This document shows, piece by piece, positions 26,529 to 35,016 of a stretch of 50,021 nt of DNA (positions within the stretch are counted from its first letter, which is position 1; the number at the start of each line of letters is the position of its first letter). Location of the stretch: NCBI GenBank assembly GCA_023481285.1, contig JAMCWL010000113.1, positions 1-50,021 of the forward strand, written 5' to 3'. The notes beneath the pieces are model-generated. The model searched no databases, had not been told where the DNA came from, and worked only from the letters and a program-made list of their open reading frames with translations. The translations under genes and the position numbers were made by a program. The stretch is from Actinomycetota bacterium. GTDB taxonomy: Bacteria > Actinomycetota > Aquicultoria > Aquicultorales > JAMCWL01.

Positions 26529-26978
26529 TTAGAGCGTCTCCTGACAATAGGGGCAGATCGTCCACCCTATCTTCAGCGGGCGCTCGCAGGACGGACAGGC
26601 GGTTTTCAGGCGCCTCCGGCAATACGGGCAGATGAGGAAATCTTTGTCGACCGGCTTGAGGCAGGACGGGCAGACGAGATCGGTATTTCCGAGAACCGCT
26701 TCTTTGGTCTTAATCTCGAGCTCTCTTTCACGCATGTCTTCAAGATACTCTGGGGGCCGCACTATCAAATAGACCAGCCAACCGGCGACCGGAAATATAA
26801 GCGACACGGTCGCCCAGTATAGTGCGAGGCCTCCCCTGCGCCTCGCGTCCCTATAGGTCCAGAAGACGAGGCTACCCCAGACGACGACCAGAAACAGCAA
26901 GAAGAGGTTTTCGGTCAGCCTGAACAGAGGCGAGTTAAAGAAGCTTACGATTGATGAGAACAGGTCTGCGTCGCCCAA
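26529..26978 (-). CDS. Membrane protein with C-terminal double zinc ribbon
   Basis: About 149 residues. Two hydrophobic segments (LFLLFLVVVWGSLVFW and TVSLIFPVAGWLVYLIV) are followed by a charged linker and four CxxC pairs arranged as two zinc ribbons: CPSC/CPYC and CPSC/CPYC. The ribbons would face the cytoplasm. Such double-zinc-ribbon proteins are common but mostly uncharacterised. The TTG at 26978 has GGGGGT close upstream; the longest frame starts at 27020 without one. It lies between ndk and folC, where other actinobacteria often carry a small DUF4233 membrane protein. Confidence 0.7.
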   Translation of the reverse strand: MGDADLFSSIVSFFNSPLFRLTENLFLLFLVVVWGSLVFWTYRDARRRGGLALYWATVSLIFPVAGWLVYLIVRPPEYLEDMRERELEIKTKEAVLGNTDLVCPSCLKPVDKDFLICPYCRRRLKTACPSCERPLKIGWTICPYCQETL

Positions 26979-27092
26979 GTTACCCCCAACCAATCTGCCA
27001 CCCTCGTACCGGAGCAGCAAGAAACGGCCAAATTGACTATAACAAATAATAAATCAGAAACTTCGCCGGGGCAAACGAGCGAAGTTCCTTCG

Positions 27093-27152
27093 TACCCGGT
27101 ACCCTGGTGCCCGGTACCCTGGTGCCCAGGTATCTGGTATCCTGGTATCTTA
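27093..27152. repeat. TGGTACCC/TGGTGCCC tandem array
   Basis: Repeated CGGTACCCTGGTGCC units occur twice, then AGGTATC, TGGTATC and CTGGTATC. It belongs to the TGGTAC family found at 23-60. It fills part of the 283-bp gap between the zinc-ribbon gene and folC. The rest of that gap has an ACTTCGC/GCGAAGT inverted pair near 27059-27084 and nothing else recognisable. Confidence 0.7.
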
Positions 27153-27246
27153 CCGAGCACCTTTGACTAAAACCCATAATAGCTCTGCCGTCTGCACGCG
27201 GCCATTTGTACTTTTCCAGACCCGGTTTAGTAAATTCGCGCCCAAA

Positions 27247-27281
27247 CCAAGTGCTATGGTACTAAGGTACCATGGTACCAG
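27247..27281. repeat. TGGTACC repeat covering the folC stop codon
   Basis: Units GCTATGGTACTA, AGGTACCA and TGGTACCA run across the end of folC. The last residues of FolC (TGTMVP) and its TAG stop are encoded by this repeat, so the array has replaced the original gene end. Confidence 0.7.
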
Positions 27282-28557
27282 TAGCCCTTGCCGCCCATAT
27301 GTCCCTTGCTTCGCCCACGGCATAGAGCGACCCGGTGACGACGACGATACCGCCGTTCGCACACTCGAGCCCCCTCTCAATCGCCTTACTCATATCGGGC
27401 TCCGTTTCGCAAGGGATCGAGCCCGCGCTGGAGGCCAGCTCGGCGACGGAGGCCGACCTGTAGCTCTTGTTCTGGGTGAGGATCAAGCGATCAACGGATG
27501 GAGCGAGCACTGACAGGATGCCTTCCAGATCCTTGTCCGACGAGACGCTCAAGACCACTACCAGACGACTCCCACCATAACTCTCCTTGAGGGAGCTGAT
27601 GAGCTCTCGCATTCCCGCAGGATTATGCGCACCATCTACCAGAACAACCGGTTCGTAAGAGATTATCTCCATTCTCCCCGGACATAAAACCTCACTCAGG
27701 GCTTTTGCTATGCCGCTCTCCAGGAGCGGCCCCTCAACGAACGCTTCGCAAGCCGCGATGGCGACGGCCGCGTTGATTCTTTGAAACTCACCGAGCACTT
27801 TAAGGTTTAAGCCCCGATAAATGCCGAAGATTCCTTCGATAGAGACGATGGCACACCTATCGATGGTCAGTGAATCAAGGATGCGGAAATCCTTCCCGAA
27901 GAGCCTCAACTCCGCGTCGACGGCGCGACAGCGGGACTCTATCTGGGCAAGCGCCTCCGGCATGAGATCGCCGCCTATGGCAACCGAGTCCTCTTTGATG
28001 ATGTGCGCCTTGTCCCAGGCGATCTTTCTGATCGAGTTCCCCAGCCTGTCCGCGTGATCGAGATCGACGTTGGTCACGATCGATATCTTAGGGCGAGAAA
28101 CGCTCGTCGCGTCCCACCTTCCGCCGAGACCGACTTCGAGGATAGCCGCGTCGACCTGCCCGACCGCGAAGTGATTGAGAGCCGCGGCCGTGAGAATTTC
28201 GAACTCGGTCAGCTCCCCCATTCGGGCAGAGACTTGATCGAGAACCGGTTTCACGGCTGAGACGGCTGCAGCGAAATCTTCCTCGTCAATTTCAACGCCG
28301 TTGACGGCGATCCGCTCCGTATAGCTGGAAAGATGGGGAGAGGTGTAAAGCCCCACTTTGAAACCGTGCTCCCTTAAAACAGCCGCGGCCATTCTCGCCG
28401 TGCTCGTTTTGCCGTTCGTTCCTGTGATCTGAATCACCGGATATCTTTCCTGCGGCCGACCCAGCGCCGAGCAGGCCGCGGATATCTTTTCAAGCCCCGG
28501 GTTGATGCCGAACTTCAAAGCTTTGGTTATATAATCGATCGCCTGGTCGAAAGTCAT
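27262..28557 (-). CDS. folC: Folylpolyglutamate synthase/dihydrofolate synthase
   Basis: 431 residues of the Mur ligase-like family. P-loop ITGTNGKTSTARMAAAVLRE near residue 45, the LYTSPHLSSYTERI motif, LEVGLGGRWDATSV and VLVDGAHNPAGMRELI are all present. It adds glutamate to folate (and dihydropteroate) with ATP in the cytoplasm. ATG start with GGAGATGGC upstream. The last residues TGTMVP come from an intergenic repeat. It follows valS at a distance, separated by the divergent BlaI-like gene. Confidence 0.96.
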   Translation of the reverse strand: MTFDQAIDYITKALKFGINPGLEKISAACSALGRPQERYPVIQITGTNGKTSTARMAAAVLREHGFKVGLYTSPHLSSYTERIAVNGVEIDEEDFAAAVSAVKPVLDQVSARMGELTEFEILTAAALNHFAVGQVDAAILEVGLGGRWDATSVSRPKISIVTNVDLDHADRLGNSIRKIAWDKAHIIKEDSVAIGGDLMPEALAQIESRCRAVDAELRLFGKDFRILDSLTIDRCAIVSIEGIFGIYRGLNLKVLGEFQRINAAVAIAACEAFVEGPLLESGIAKALSEVLCPGRMEIISYEPVVLVDGAHNPAGMRELISSLKESYGGSRLVVVLSVSSDKDLEGILSVLAPSVDRLILTQNKSYRSASVAELASSAGSIPCETEPDMSKAIERGLECANGGIVVVTGSLYAVGEARDIWAARATGTMVP

Positions 28558-28586
28558 GCCATCTCCAGGAAGCCAGAGACTATCTA

Positions 28587-28645
28587 GTACCTTAGTACCT
28601 TGGAACCAATTAATAGCTTACGAGTCTCGAGTCTCGCCATCCGTA
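28587..28645. repeat. TAGTACCT and GAGTCTC short repeats upstream of folC
   Basis: CTAGTACCTTAGTACCTTGG units are followed by a GAGTCTCGAGTCTCGCC patch. They lie between the folC promoter and its start codon and so would be transcribed into the folC leader. Confidence 0.55.
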
Positions 28646-28685
28646 CCGTTCGCGGAAAGGCCCCCGAGCCCGGTACCACGGCGAG

Positions 28686-28715
28686 AGCATACCGATATGG
28701 CGGGTGGTTTGTCAA
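28686..28715 (-). promoter_or_regulatory. Sigma-A type promoter for folC
   Basis: Minus strand: -35 TTGACA (28710-28715, consensus), an 18-bp spacer and -10 TATGCT (28686-28691, four of six). Predicted transcription start is near 28680, giving a leader of about 120 bases containing the repeats. Confidence 0.65.
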
Positions 28716-28806
28716 AACGCTTGCCTGCAGGGCAGCCAGCCGCTTGCTAAACAACTAATTGGTATACGCTTTCCAGTTACTTAATCGCTCTTTCCAAGAC
28801 CTACTC

Positions 28807-28825
28807 CAGTTATATATAATAACTG
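28807..28825 (+). promoter_or_regulatory. Palindromic candidate operator and -10 box upstream of BlaI-like gene
   Basis: CAGTTAT and ATAACTG form a perfect 7-bp inverted repeat around ATATA. It contains a plus-strand TATAAT at 28815-28820; the -35 (TTCCAA at 28792-28797, 17-bp spacer) is weak. A further CAGTTA half-site lies at 28774. BlaI/MecI proteins bind inverted repeats overlapping promoters, so this could be an autoregulatory site. The predicted start would leave a leader of about 155 bases. Confidence 0.4.
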
Positions 28826-28985
28826 CTAGTCTCAGAGAGACAACACGAGCTCTTTCGTTGAACATCCTGACGATCGGGATTCAAAGTGGACACTTATTCG
28901 GCGTCCAGAAAATAGTCGCACAACAACGGTCTGAACCAAAGGGTCGCAAGGTCCAATCGGTATGCAAGGCTTAGGAAGGAGATGG

Positions 28986-29354
28986 ATGAGAGTCAAGCGT
29001 AGGGAGACCGCTATCGGCGAGGGGCTGTCCCCTCTTGAAATCGAGATCATGAAAGCAGCCTGGCGAAATGGCGAGATAACCGTTCGCAATGTGCATGAAG
29101 CCCTTTTAGCTGATGGGTACATCCCTTATACCAGCGTCATGGCCGTCATCAACGGCTTGGTGGCAAAAAGCATTTTGAAAAAAGATGAGTCATTCAGAAC
29201 TTACGTTTACAAGCCGACGATGAATCGGGACCAGCTCGCCGTTAAAATCATCGACGACGTAGTCGATCAGATTCTGGAAGGCGACCCTCAGCTCCTCATC
29301 AGACACCTAACCGGGCGGTCGGAGAAGAAGAGGTCTGGTTTAGCTAATAGCTAG
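28986..29354 (+). CDS. BlaI/MecI/CopY family transcriptional repressor
   Basis: About 122 residues with the winged-helix DNA-binding domain of penicillinase repressors: LSPLEIEIMKAAWRNGEITV, VHEALLADGYIPYTSVMAVI and the wing YVYKPTMNRDQLA. A C-terminal dimerisation helix follows. The ATG at 28986 has AGGAGAT just upstream; an upstream ATG at 28962 lacks one. No BlaR1-type sensor protease and no beta-lactamase gene is nearby, so it is an orphan. Family members repress genes for beta-lactam, copper or cell wall responses. It lies divergently between folC and valS. Confidence 0.85.
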   Translation: MRVKRRETAIGEGLSPLEIEIMKAAWRNGEITVRNVHEALLADGYIPYTSVMAVINGLVAKSILKKDESFRTYVYKPTMNRDQLAVKIIDDVVDQILEGDPQLLIRHLTGRSEKKRSGLANS

Positions 29355-29392
29355 TGCACCTCCAACTTGAAACGCTTAGAATAGAGATTCGA

Positions 29393-29548
29393 GTGTCATC
29401 GCGAGAGCCTGCCTTTTAGGCCCGAAGCAATCCCGTGAGTTTTCAGCTACCGGTACTGTTTTGCCGAGGCCATATCCAGGGCACGCCCACAGCTTGCCAC
29501 GGGCGGTTCGAGAACCGCCCCTACATGACAGGGGCCTCGCGATGACAC
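29393..29548. mobile_element. MITE-like non-coding element with 13-bp terminal inverted repeats
   Basis: GTGTCATCGCGAG at the left end and CTCGCGATGACAC at the right are exact inverse copies. Inside lies a second perfect palindrome, GGGCGGTTC-GA-GAACCGCCC (29501-29520). No ORF is present. The outer ends and the phrase CGAAGCAATCCC resemble widespread intergenic GTCATTGCGAG/GCAATC repeats of other genomes. It lies between the BlaI-like gene and the end of valS. No obvious target duplication was found. Confidence 0.6.
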
Positions 29549-29603
29549 TTGCCGAAACGAGTTGGAGACGCACTAGACGCTAGACCTCAAACAGATAGCC
29601 CTT

Positions 29604-29631
29604 ATCCAGTATCCAGTATCCAGTATCCAGT
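29604..29631. repeat. 7-bp tandem array, four copies of ATCCAGT
   Basis: Four perfect ATCCAGT units directly downstream of the valS stop. It uses the same unit as the array at 307-348, about 29 kb away. Confidence 0.85.
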
Positions 29632-29651
29632 ATCTGCCTTACAGCGTGCCC

Positions 29652-32285
29652 CTACAATGAATCCACCTGGACTTTTATTTTGGCGATTTTTTCGTCGAGA
29701 TCCGCGAGCTTGTCTCTCTCGCGCTCAACCACCTGCTCCGCCGCCTTGGCTAAGAAGCCCGGAGTCGCCAGCTTCTTAGCCACTTTTTCTCGGTCTGCTT
29801 CCAGCTTGACCAGCTCTTTTGCCAAGCGTTTCTTCTCTTTCTCGATATCGACAAGCCCCTCGAGGGGCAGGTATATTTCGACCCCCCGCTCGACGGCGAT
29901 GGCCGCATGAGAGGGCTTCGCCCCGCGAGGGGTGACGGAAAGCTCCTCGATAAAAGCAAGACTCTTTATATAATCGCCATGTTCGATCAAGAAATCTCGC
30001 TTATGGGCTTCGTCCGTCATCATTACGGTACGAACTTGCCTGGTAAGAGGAATGTTCAAGACGCTTTTAATCGACCGGACGGACGACGTCACCGCCTGCA
30101 AAAGGGCGAAGCCCGATTCAACCGCCTCGTTTATCCTGCTTGCATCAACCCTCGGCCATGGGGCGGTGACTATCGTCTCCCCGCTGCCCGGCAAGCGCCC
30201 CCATATCTCCTCCGTGACGAAGGGCATAAAAGGGTGCAGCAAGCGCAAACATTGGTCGAGCACGTCGACAAGGAGATTCTGGGCGGCCAGTCGCCCGCGG
30301 GGCGTCGGTGACCGGTAGAGCCTCTCCTTGGCGAGCTCCACGTACCAGTCGGCGAAGTCGCTCCAGAAAAAGTCGTAGAGCAGGCGGCTCGTCTCGGCGA
30401 AGTTATATACTTCGATTGACCTGTCAACCTCTGAAATCACCCGGTTGAGCCTGGAGATTATCCAGCGGTCCGCAAGATCGAGGTCGTCTTCACGGGTCTC
30501 CATCTTTTCGTAACCTTCCAGGTTCATGAGGACGAAGCGGGAGGCGTTCCAGATTTTGTTCGCGAAGTTGCGCATCCCCTCAATCCTCTCCTCGGAGAGG
30601 AAGATGTCCCGACCCGGCGTGGCAAGAGAGGTGAGTGTGAACCTCAAGGCGTCCGTCCCGTACTTCTCGATGATATCCAAAGGATCGATGACGTTGCCGC
30701 GGCTCTTTGACATCTTCCTCCCCTGGGCGTCTCGAATGAGCGCGTGGATGTAGACTTCGAAGAATGGAATCTCCTTGCGAAAGTGAAGGCCCATCATGAT
30801 CATCCTGGCGACCCAGAAATAGATGATGTCGTGGCTCGTCGTCAGCAACGAGGTCGGATAGAAATACTTGAGGTCCTCCGTCGCTGAAGGCCAGCCCAGG
30901 GTGGCGAACGGCCAGAGGGCGGAGGAGAACCAGGTATCGAGCACGTCAGGGTCCTGGACGACGGCCCCGCCGCATTGCGGGCAAGCGGAGGGCGCCTCAT
31001 AAGTCACGACCGTCTCGTCGCATTTTTCACAGTACCAAGCGGGAATCTGGTGGCCCCACCAGATCTGTCTCGAAATGCACCAATCGCGGATGTTGCGCAT
31101 CCAGTCGAAGTATATCTTCGTCCAGGAAGCCGGGGTGAAAGTCACCCTACCCTCCTCGACCGCTTTTATAGCCGGCTCGGCGAGCGGCTTCATGCTAACA
31201 AACCATTGCTTGGAGAGATAAGGCTCGATAACGGTGTCGCAGCGATAACAGCGACCGACCGAATGGATGTGCTCTTCAACATGGTCGAGAAGATCCCGCT
31301 CTTCGAGGTCGGCAACTATCTTATCCCTCGCTTCGTATCGGTCCAACCCACGGTAAGGGCCGGCGTTTTCATTCATGACGCCCTCCGGGGAGATGACGAC
31401 TATCCGGGCGAGATTGTGCCGGTTGCCGATTTCGAAATCGTTCGGGTCGTGGGCCGGCGTCACCTTGACGGCGCCCGTGCCGAACTCGGGATCGACAAAG
31501 TTGTCGGCGATCATCGGAATCTCCCTCTTCAAGAGGGGCAGGATGGCGGTGAGCCCCACGAGCTCGCCGTAGCGAACGTCCTCCGGATTAACGGCGACGG
31601 CGGTATCGCCGAGCATCGTTTCCGGCCTGGTCGTAGCGACCATAACGAACTCCGCCGAGTCCTTCACCGGATACTTGATGTACCAGAGCTTGCCCTCGCT
31701 CTCTTTGTACTCGACCTCGATATCGGAGAGAGCCGTCCGGCAGCGCGGGCACCAGTTGACTATATAATCCCCCCGGTAGATGAGGCCCTCCTCATAGAGC
31801 TTGACGAAAACCTCCCGGACCGCTCTTGTATACGGCTCATCGAGCGTAAAGCGCTCCCTATCCCAATCGCAAGACGCCCCGAGCCTTTTGAGCTGCATTA
31901 TGATGCGGCTTCCATACTGCTCCTTCCAACTCCAGGTGCGCTCGATAAACCTCGCTCGGCCTAAATCATGCCTGGTAAGACCTTCTTTTGCTATCTCCCG
32001 CTCAACGACGTTCTGCGTGGCGATGCCCGCATGGTCGGTCCCCGGGAGCCAGAGCGTCGGAATACCTTGCATCCGCTTGCGCCGGATGACGGCATCCTGC
32101 AATGTGTTATTCAAAGCGTGCCCCATGTGAAGAGAGCCGGTAACATTGGGCGGGGGGATCACTATGGCAAACGGCTTTCGTTGGGGATCGATCGGTGCCC
32201 TAAAATAACCCTTTGCTTCCCAGATCGGGTAGATTCTGGCTTCAACCTCATGCGGTTGGTAAATCTTCGGGAGAGTTTCATCCAT
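29652..32285 (-). CDS. valS: Valine--tRNA ligase
   Basis: 877 residues, class I synthetase. The HIGH-type motif is in PPNVTGSLHMGHALN, KMSKS in GRKMSKSRGNVIDP, with an editing domain between them and the anticodon-binding domain after. A C-terminal coiled coil (about residues 815-877, LVDIEKEKKRLAKELVKLEA) is typical of ValRS. The zinc-type cysteines WYCEKCDE and CPQCGG are visible in the connective region. No T-box leader (AGGGUGGNACCGCG) is seen upstream. A TATAAT lies on the minus strand at 32414-32419 without a good -35. It lies in the conserved clpX-valS-folC order. Confidence 0.97.
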   Translation of the reverse strand: MDETLPKIYQPHEVEARIYPIWEAKGYFRAPIDPQRKPFAIVIPPPNVTGSLHMGHALNNTLQDAVIRRKRMQGIPTLWLPGTDHAGIATQNVVEREIAKEGLTRHDLGRARFIERTWSWKEQYGSRIIMQLKRLGASCDWDRERFTLDEPYTRAVREVFVKLYEEGLIYRGDYIVNWCPRCRTALSDIEVEYKESEGKLWYIKYPVKDSAEFVMVATTRPETMLGDTAVAVNPEDVRYGELVGLTAILPLLKREIPMIADNFVDPEFGTGAVKVTPAHDPNDFEIGNRHNLARIVVISPEGVMNENAGPYRGLDRYEARDKIVADLEERDLLDHVEEHIHSVGRCYRCDTVIEPYLSKQWFVSMKPLAEPAIKAVEEGRVTFTPASWTKIYFDWMRNIRDWCISRQIWWGHQIPAWYCEKCDETVVTYEAPSACPQCGGAVVQDPDVLDTWFSSALWPFATLGWPSATEDLKYFYPTSLLTTSHDIIYFWVARMIMMGLHFRKEIPFFEVYIHALIRDAQGRKMSKSRGNVIDPLDIIEKYGTDALRFTLTSLATPGRDIFLSEERIEGMRNFANKIWNASRFVLMNLEGYEKMETREDDLDLADRWIISRLNRVISEVDRSIEVYNFAETSRLLYDFFWSDFADWYVELAKERLYRSPTPRGRLAAQNLLVDVLDQCLRLLHPFMPFVTEEIWGRLPGSGETIVTAPWPRVDASRINEAVESGFALLQAVTSSVRSIKSVLNIPLTRQVRTVMMTDEAHKRDFLIEHGDYIKSLAFIEELSVTPRGAKPSHAAIAVERGVEIYLPLEGLVDIEKEKKRLAKELVKLEADREKVAKKLATPGFLAKAAEQVVERERDKLADLDEKIAKIKVQVDSL

Positions 32286-32494
32286 GATGGTCGACCTTTT
32301 AGACGCTTTTCCGGAAAATCAGGGATCATAATACCATAAACCCAGCCCATTAACTTATTCGTGATACGGTGCACATAGGTGAACTGGCGCTCTGACTTCG
32401 GCAAAGGGCTTGAATTATAGTAAGCGATGACTTAACTTTATAGGGTACCCTTGGACAACTGTGATGACCCTTGCATAAGCCGCTGGGGGAGTAT

Positions 32495-32980
32495 ATGAAA
32501 CGCAAATCAGCAATAATCGCAGCTCTCTTCATACTTATAGCACTGGGGATTACCGGCTTCTCCGGGTGCACGCAGACACCGAGCGGTGAAGCGAAGGTCG
32601 ATATCAACGAAGGCATGTACGACGTCAGCCTGTTCTACGTCCACAAAAACCCGAAGACAGGAGAGGAGAGCTATTACTTTCTGGTCTCGGCAAACGAGGG
32701 GGAGCTGAGAGCGATAAGGGTTCCGAAAAGCTCCGTAAAGGAGAGAAAGACGAGGCAATCTTCCTATGTTTCCGTGCGCAAAGGTAATATAACCTTTTTC
32801 CGCCATGATGAGGCCCTTGCAAAGCCGAATATATCCGGGGAAGACGCGTACGATAAGAGATTCACCCCGCCTTCACCTTCACCTTCTCCGCCAGCACCCC
32901 AACCGGTTGCGCCACCGCCTTCACCGGAGGCAACCCAGCCTTCCGGGGAGAATTCTAGCGAAGAGGAAGTAGTGCAGTAA
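32495..32980 (+). CDS. Putative lipoprotein of unknown function
   Basis: About 161 residues. Signal peptide MKRKSAIIAALFILIALGI is followed by a lipobox-like GFSGC, so the mature protein would be lipid-anchored at Cys25. A compact domain follows (YDVSLFYVHKNPKTGEESYY to SYVSVRKGNITFFRH), then a Pro/Ser-rich tail ending in acidic residues. The ATG at 32495 has GGGGGAG upstream; a TTG at 32471 would precede the signal peptide. I do not recognise the folded part. It lies on plus, between divergent valS and convergent clpX. Confidence 0.7.
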   Translation: MKRKSAIIAALFILIALGITGFSGCTQTPSGEAKVDINEGMYDVSLFYVHKNPKTGEESYYFLVSANEGELRAIRVPKSSVKERKTRQSSYVSVRKGNITFFRHDEALAKPNISGEDAYDKRFTPPSPSPSPPAPQPVAPPPSPEATQPSGENSSEEEVVQ

Positions 32981-33067
32981 ATCTAACCGCCGACCGCCAG
33001 AGGCTGACGCCTGACGCCTGAGCCGGTGACCTCGATAAAAATCCCATTCGAGATTATCCGAAAGTCA

Positions 33068-33095
33068 AAGGGCGTTCCGCTAGCGGAACGCCCTT
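33068..33095. terminator. Bidirectional terminator between lipoprotein gene and clpX
   Basis: A perfect 28-bp palindrome with 14-bp arms (AAGGGCGTTCCGCT and its inverse), followed by pyrimidine-rich sequence on plus (CTCTTTGTCT) and TTTGACTTT on minus. It lies between the convergent ends of the lipoprotein gene and clpX, so it can stop both transcripts. Confidence 0.75.
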
Positions 33096-33116
33096 CTCTT
33101 TGTCTACTTGCCTTAT

Positions 33117-34412
33117 TTATGCAGGTACTTCTCTCTCCGGAGGCAGCGGCGGCACCGCGACGGTCGCCTCCTCGAGACCGCCCTTCTTCACCAGCGTCGG
33201 AGGCACCTCGTTCGTGGCGACCTCTTTGGTTATGATGCACTTCTGGATGTCGGTTTGACTCGGTAGATCGTACATCACGTCGAGGAGAATGCCTTCAAGA
33301 ATGGCCCTGAGGCCTCTGGCCCCAGCCGCTCTTTCGATCGCTTTCTTGGCGATCGCCTTGAGCGCCGCTTCCTCAAAGATAAGCTCGACGCTATCGTAGT
33401 CGAAGAACTTCTTATACTGCTTGACCAGCGAGTTCTTTGGTTCCGTAAGAATGTGAACCAGATCTTCCTCGGTCAGCGAATTGACCGTGGCGATGACGGG
33501 CAATCTGCCGACGAATTCCGGGATGAGTCCGAACTTCAGCAAGTCTTCCGGAAGCACCTTCAAAAGAAGTTCGCCGGTATCCTTCTTCTTCTTGCTCTTA
33601 ACATCGGCGCCGAAGCCAAGGCCGCTCTTATCGCTGAGCCGCTTCTCGACGATTTTCTCAAGGCCGGCAAACGCACCGCCTACGATAAAGAGGATGTTCG
33701 TCGTATCGATCTGGATGAACTCCTGGTGAGGATGCTTGCGACCACCCTGCGGTGGAACGCTGGCCTCCGTTCCCTCCAGGATCTTAAGGAGCGCCTGCTG
33801 GACGCCCTCTCCGGAGACGTCCCTCGTAATCGAGGGGTTCTCGCTCTTCCTAGCGATCTTGTCGATCTCGTCGATATAAATGATGCCCGTCTCTGCGCGC
33901 TTGACGTCGTAGTCCGCCGCTTGAATAAGCTTCAGAAGGATGTTTTCGACATCCTCGCCGACGTAGCCGGCTTCAGTAAGAGCGGTCGCGTCTGCGATCG
34001 CAAACGGCACATTCAATATCCGAGCCAGTGTCTGCGCAAGGAGAGTCTTTCCACAGCCAGTCGGGCCCAGAAGCAGAATATTGGACTTCTGTAGCTCAAC
34101 GTCATCATTACCCTGAGGTCCAACCTGGATTCTCTTGTAATGGTTGTAAACGGCAACCGAGAGGATTTTCTTGGCCTCTTCCTGGCCGATAACGTAGTCG
34201 TTCAGAACCGCATATATCTCCCGCGGCTTGGGCAGATCTTCAAGCTTGAACTCGACCTCTTCGGTAAGCTCCTCCTCGATGATCTCATTGCAAAGATCGA
34301 TACACTCGTCGCAGATGTAGACTCCGGGGCCAGCAATGAGCTTCTTAACTTGTCTTTGACTTTTGCCGCAAAAAGAGCACTTTAATTGCTCCGTCTCTCC
34401 AAATTTAGCCAT
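33117..34412 (-). CDS. clpX: ATP-dependent protease ATPase subunit ClpX
   Basis: 431 residues. The N-terminal C4 zinc finger (CSFCGK ... CDECIDLC) is followed by an AAA+ domain with Walker [18 protein letters not shown], Walker [12 protein letters not shown], and sensor-2 [12 protein letters not shown]. It unfolds substrates and feeds them to ClpP, encoded directly upstream. The ATG has GGAGG nine bases before it. The C-terminal tail is extended by about 20 residues ([20 protein letters not shown]). Confidence 0.98.
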   Translation of the reverse strand: MAKFGETEQLKCSFCGKSQRQVKKLIAGPGVYICDECIDLCNEIIEEELTEEVEFKLEDLPKPREIYAVLNDYVIGQEEAKKILSVAVYNHYKRIQVGPQGNDDVELQKSNILLLGPTGCGKTLLAQTLARILNVPFAIADATALTEAGYVGEDVENILLKLIQAADYDVKRAETGIIYIDEIDKIARKSENPSITRDVSGEGVQQALLKILEGTEASVPPQGGRKHPHQEFIQIDTTNILFIVGGAFAGLEKIVEKRLSDKSGLGFGADVKSKKKKDTGELLLKVLPEDLLKFGLIPEFVGRLPVIATVNSLTEEDLVHILTEPKNSLVKQYKKFFDYDSVELIFEEAALKAIAKKAIERAAGARGLRAILEGILLDVMYDLPSQTDIQKCIITKEVATNEVPPTLVKKGGLEEATVAVPPLPPEREVPA

Positions 34413-34422
34413 TGCTTCCTCC

Positions 34423-35016
34423 TTACTTCTGCTTCCGAGCCACCACCTCGTCCACGATCCCGTACTCCTTGGCCTCGACGGCCGTCATAATAAAGTCCCG
34501 GTCCGTGTCCTTCTGTACTTTCTCCAGTGGCTGCCCGGTGTGCTTAGAGAGTATCTCGTCGAGAAGCCGCCTCGTCCTGAGAATCTCCCTAGCTTGAATG
34601 TCGATATCAACCGCCTGCCCCGTCGCGCCGCCGTGCGGCTGATGGATCAGCACCCTTGAGTTCGGCAGTGCGAATCGCTTGCCGGACGCACCAGACGTCA
34701 AAAGCAAAGCTCCTGCGCTTGCAGCCTGGCCGATGCAGATCGTAGAGACATCAGGTTTGATATATTGCATTGTATCATAAATCGCCAGCGCTGCGGTAAC
34801 GACGCCACCTGGGCTATTAATGTAAAGGTTTATATCTCGATCCGGATCCTCAGACTCCAAATGAAGCAACTGAGCGATGATAAGATTGGCTACGTTGTCG
34901 TCTATCGGCGTCCCAAGGAAAATGATTCTTTCCGTCAAAAGACGAGAAAAGATGTCGTACGCGCGCTCGCCGCGGGCAGTTTGCTCGACGACTACGGGAA
35001 TTAAAGCTTTTGTCAT
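34423..35016 (-). CDS. clpP: ATP-dependent Clp protease proteolytic subunit
   Basis: 197 residues. The catalytic triad is recognisable: Ser in [15 protein letters not shown], His in [18 protein letters not shown], and the Asp near the C-terminal third. Only one clpP copy is present, whereas many actinobacteria have two in tandem at this locus. The ATG follows the tig stop directly, with the end of tig (GATGAGGGGTAA) serving as ribosome binding site. Confidence 0.98.
   Translation of the reverse strand: MTKALIPVVVEQTARGERAYDIFSRLLTERIIFLGTPIDDNVANLIIAQLLHLESEDPDRDINLYINSPGGVVTAALAIYDTMQYIKPDVSTICIGQAASAGALLLTSGASGKRFALPNSRVLIHQPHGGATGQAVDIDIQAREILRTRRLLDEILSKHTGQPLEKVQKDTDRDFIMTAVEAKEYGIVDEVVARKQK

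Noticed and set aside
32162-32404. 80-codon minus-strand frame overlapping the valS start
   Set aside because: It lies out of frame over the canonical ValRS N-terminus and has no family resemblance.
32286-32470. T-box or other riboswitch leader for valS
   Set aside because: No AGGGUGGNACCGCG-type sequence and no terminator-antiterminator pair; the gap is short and shared with the divergent lipoprotein gene.
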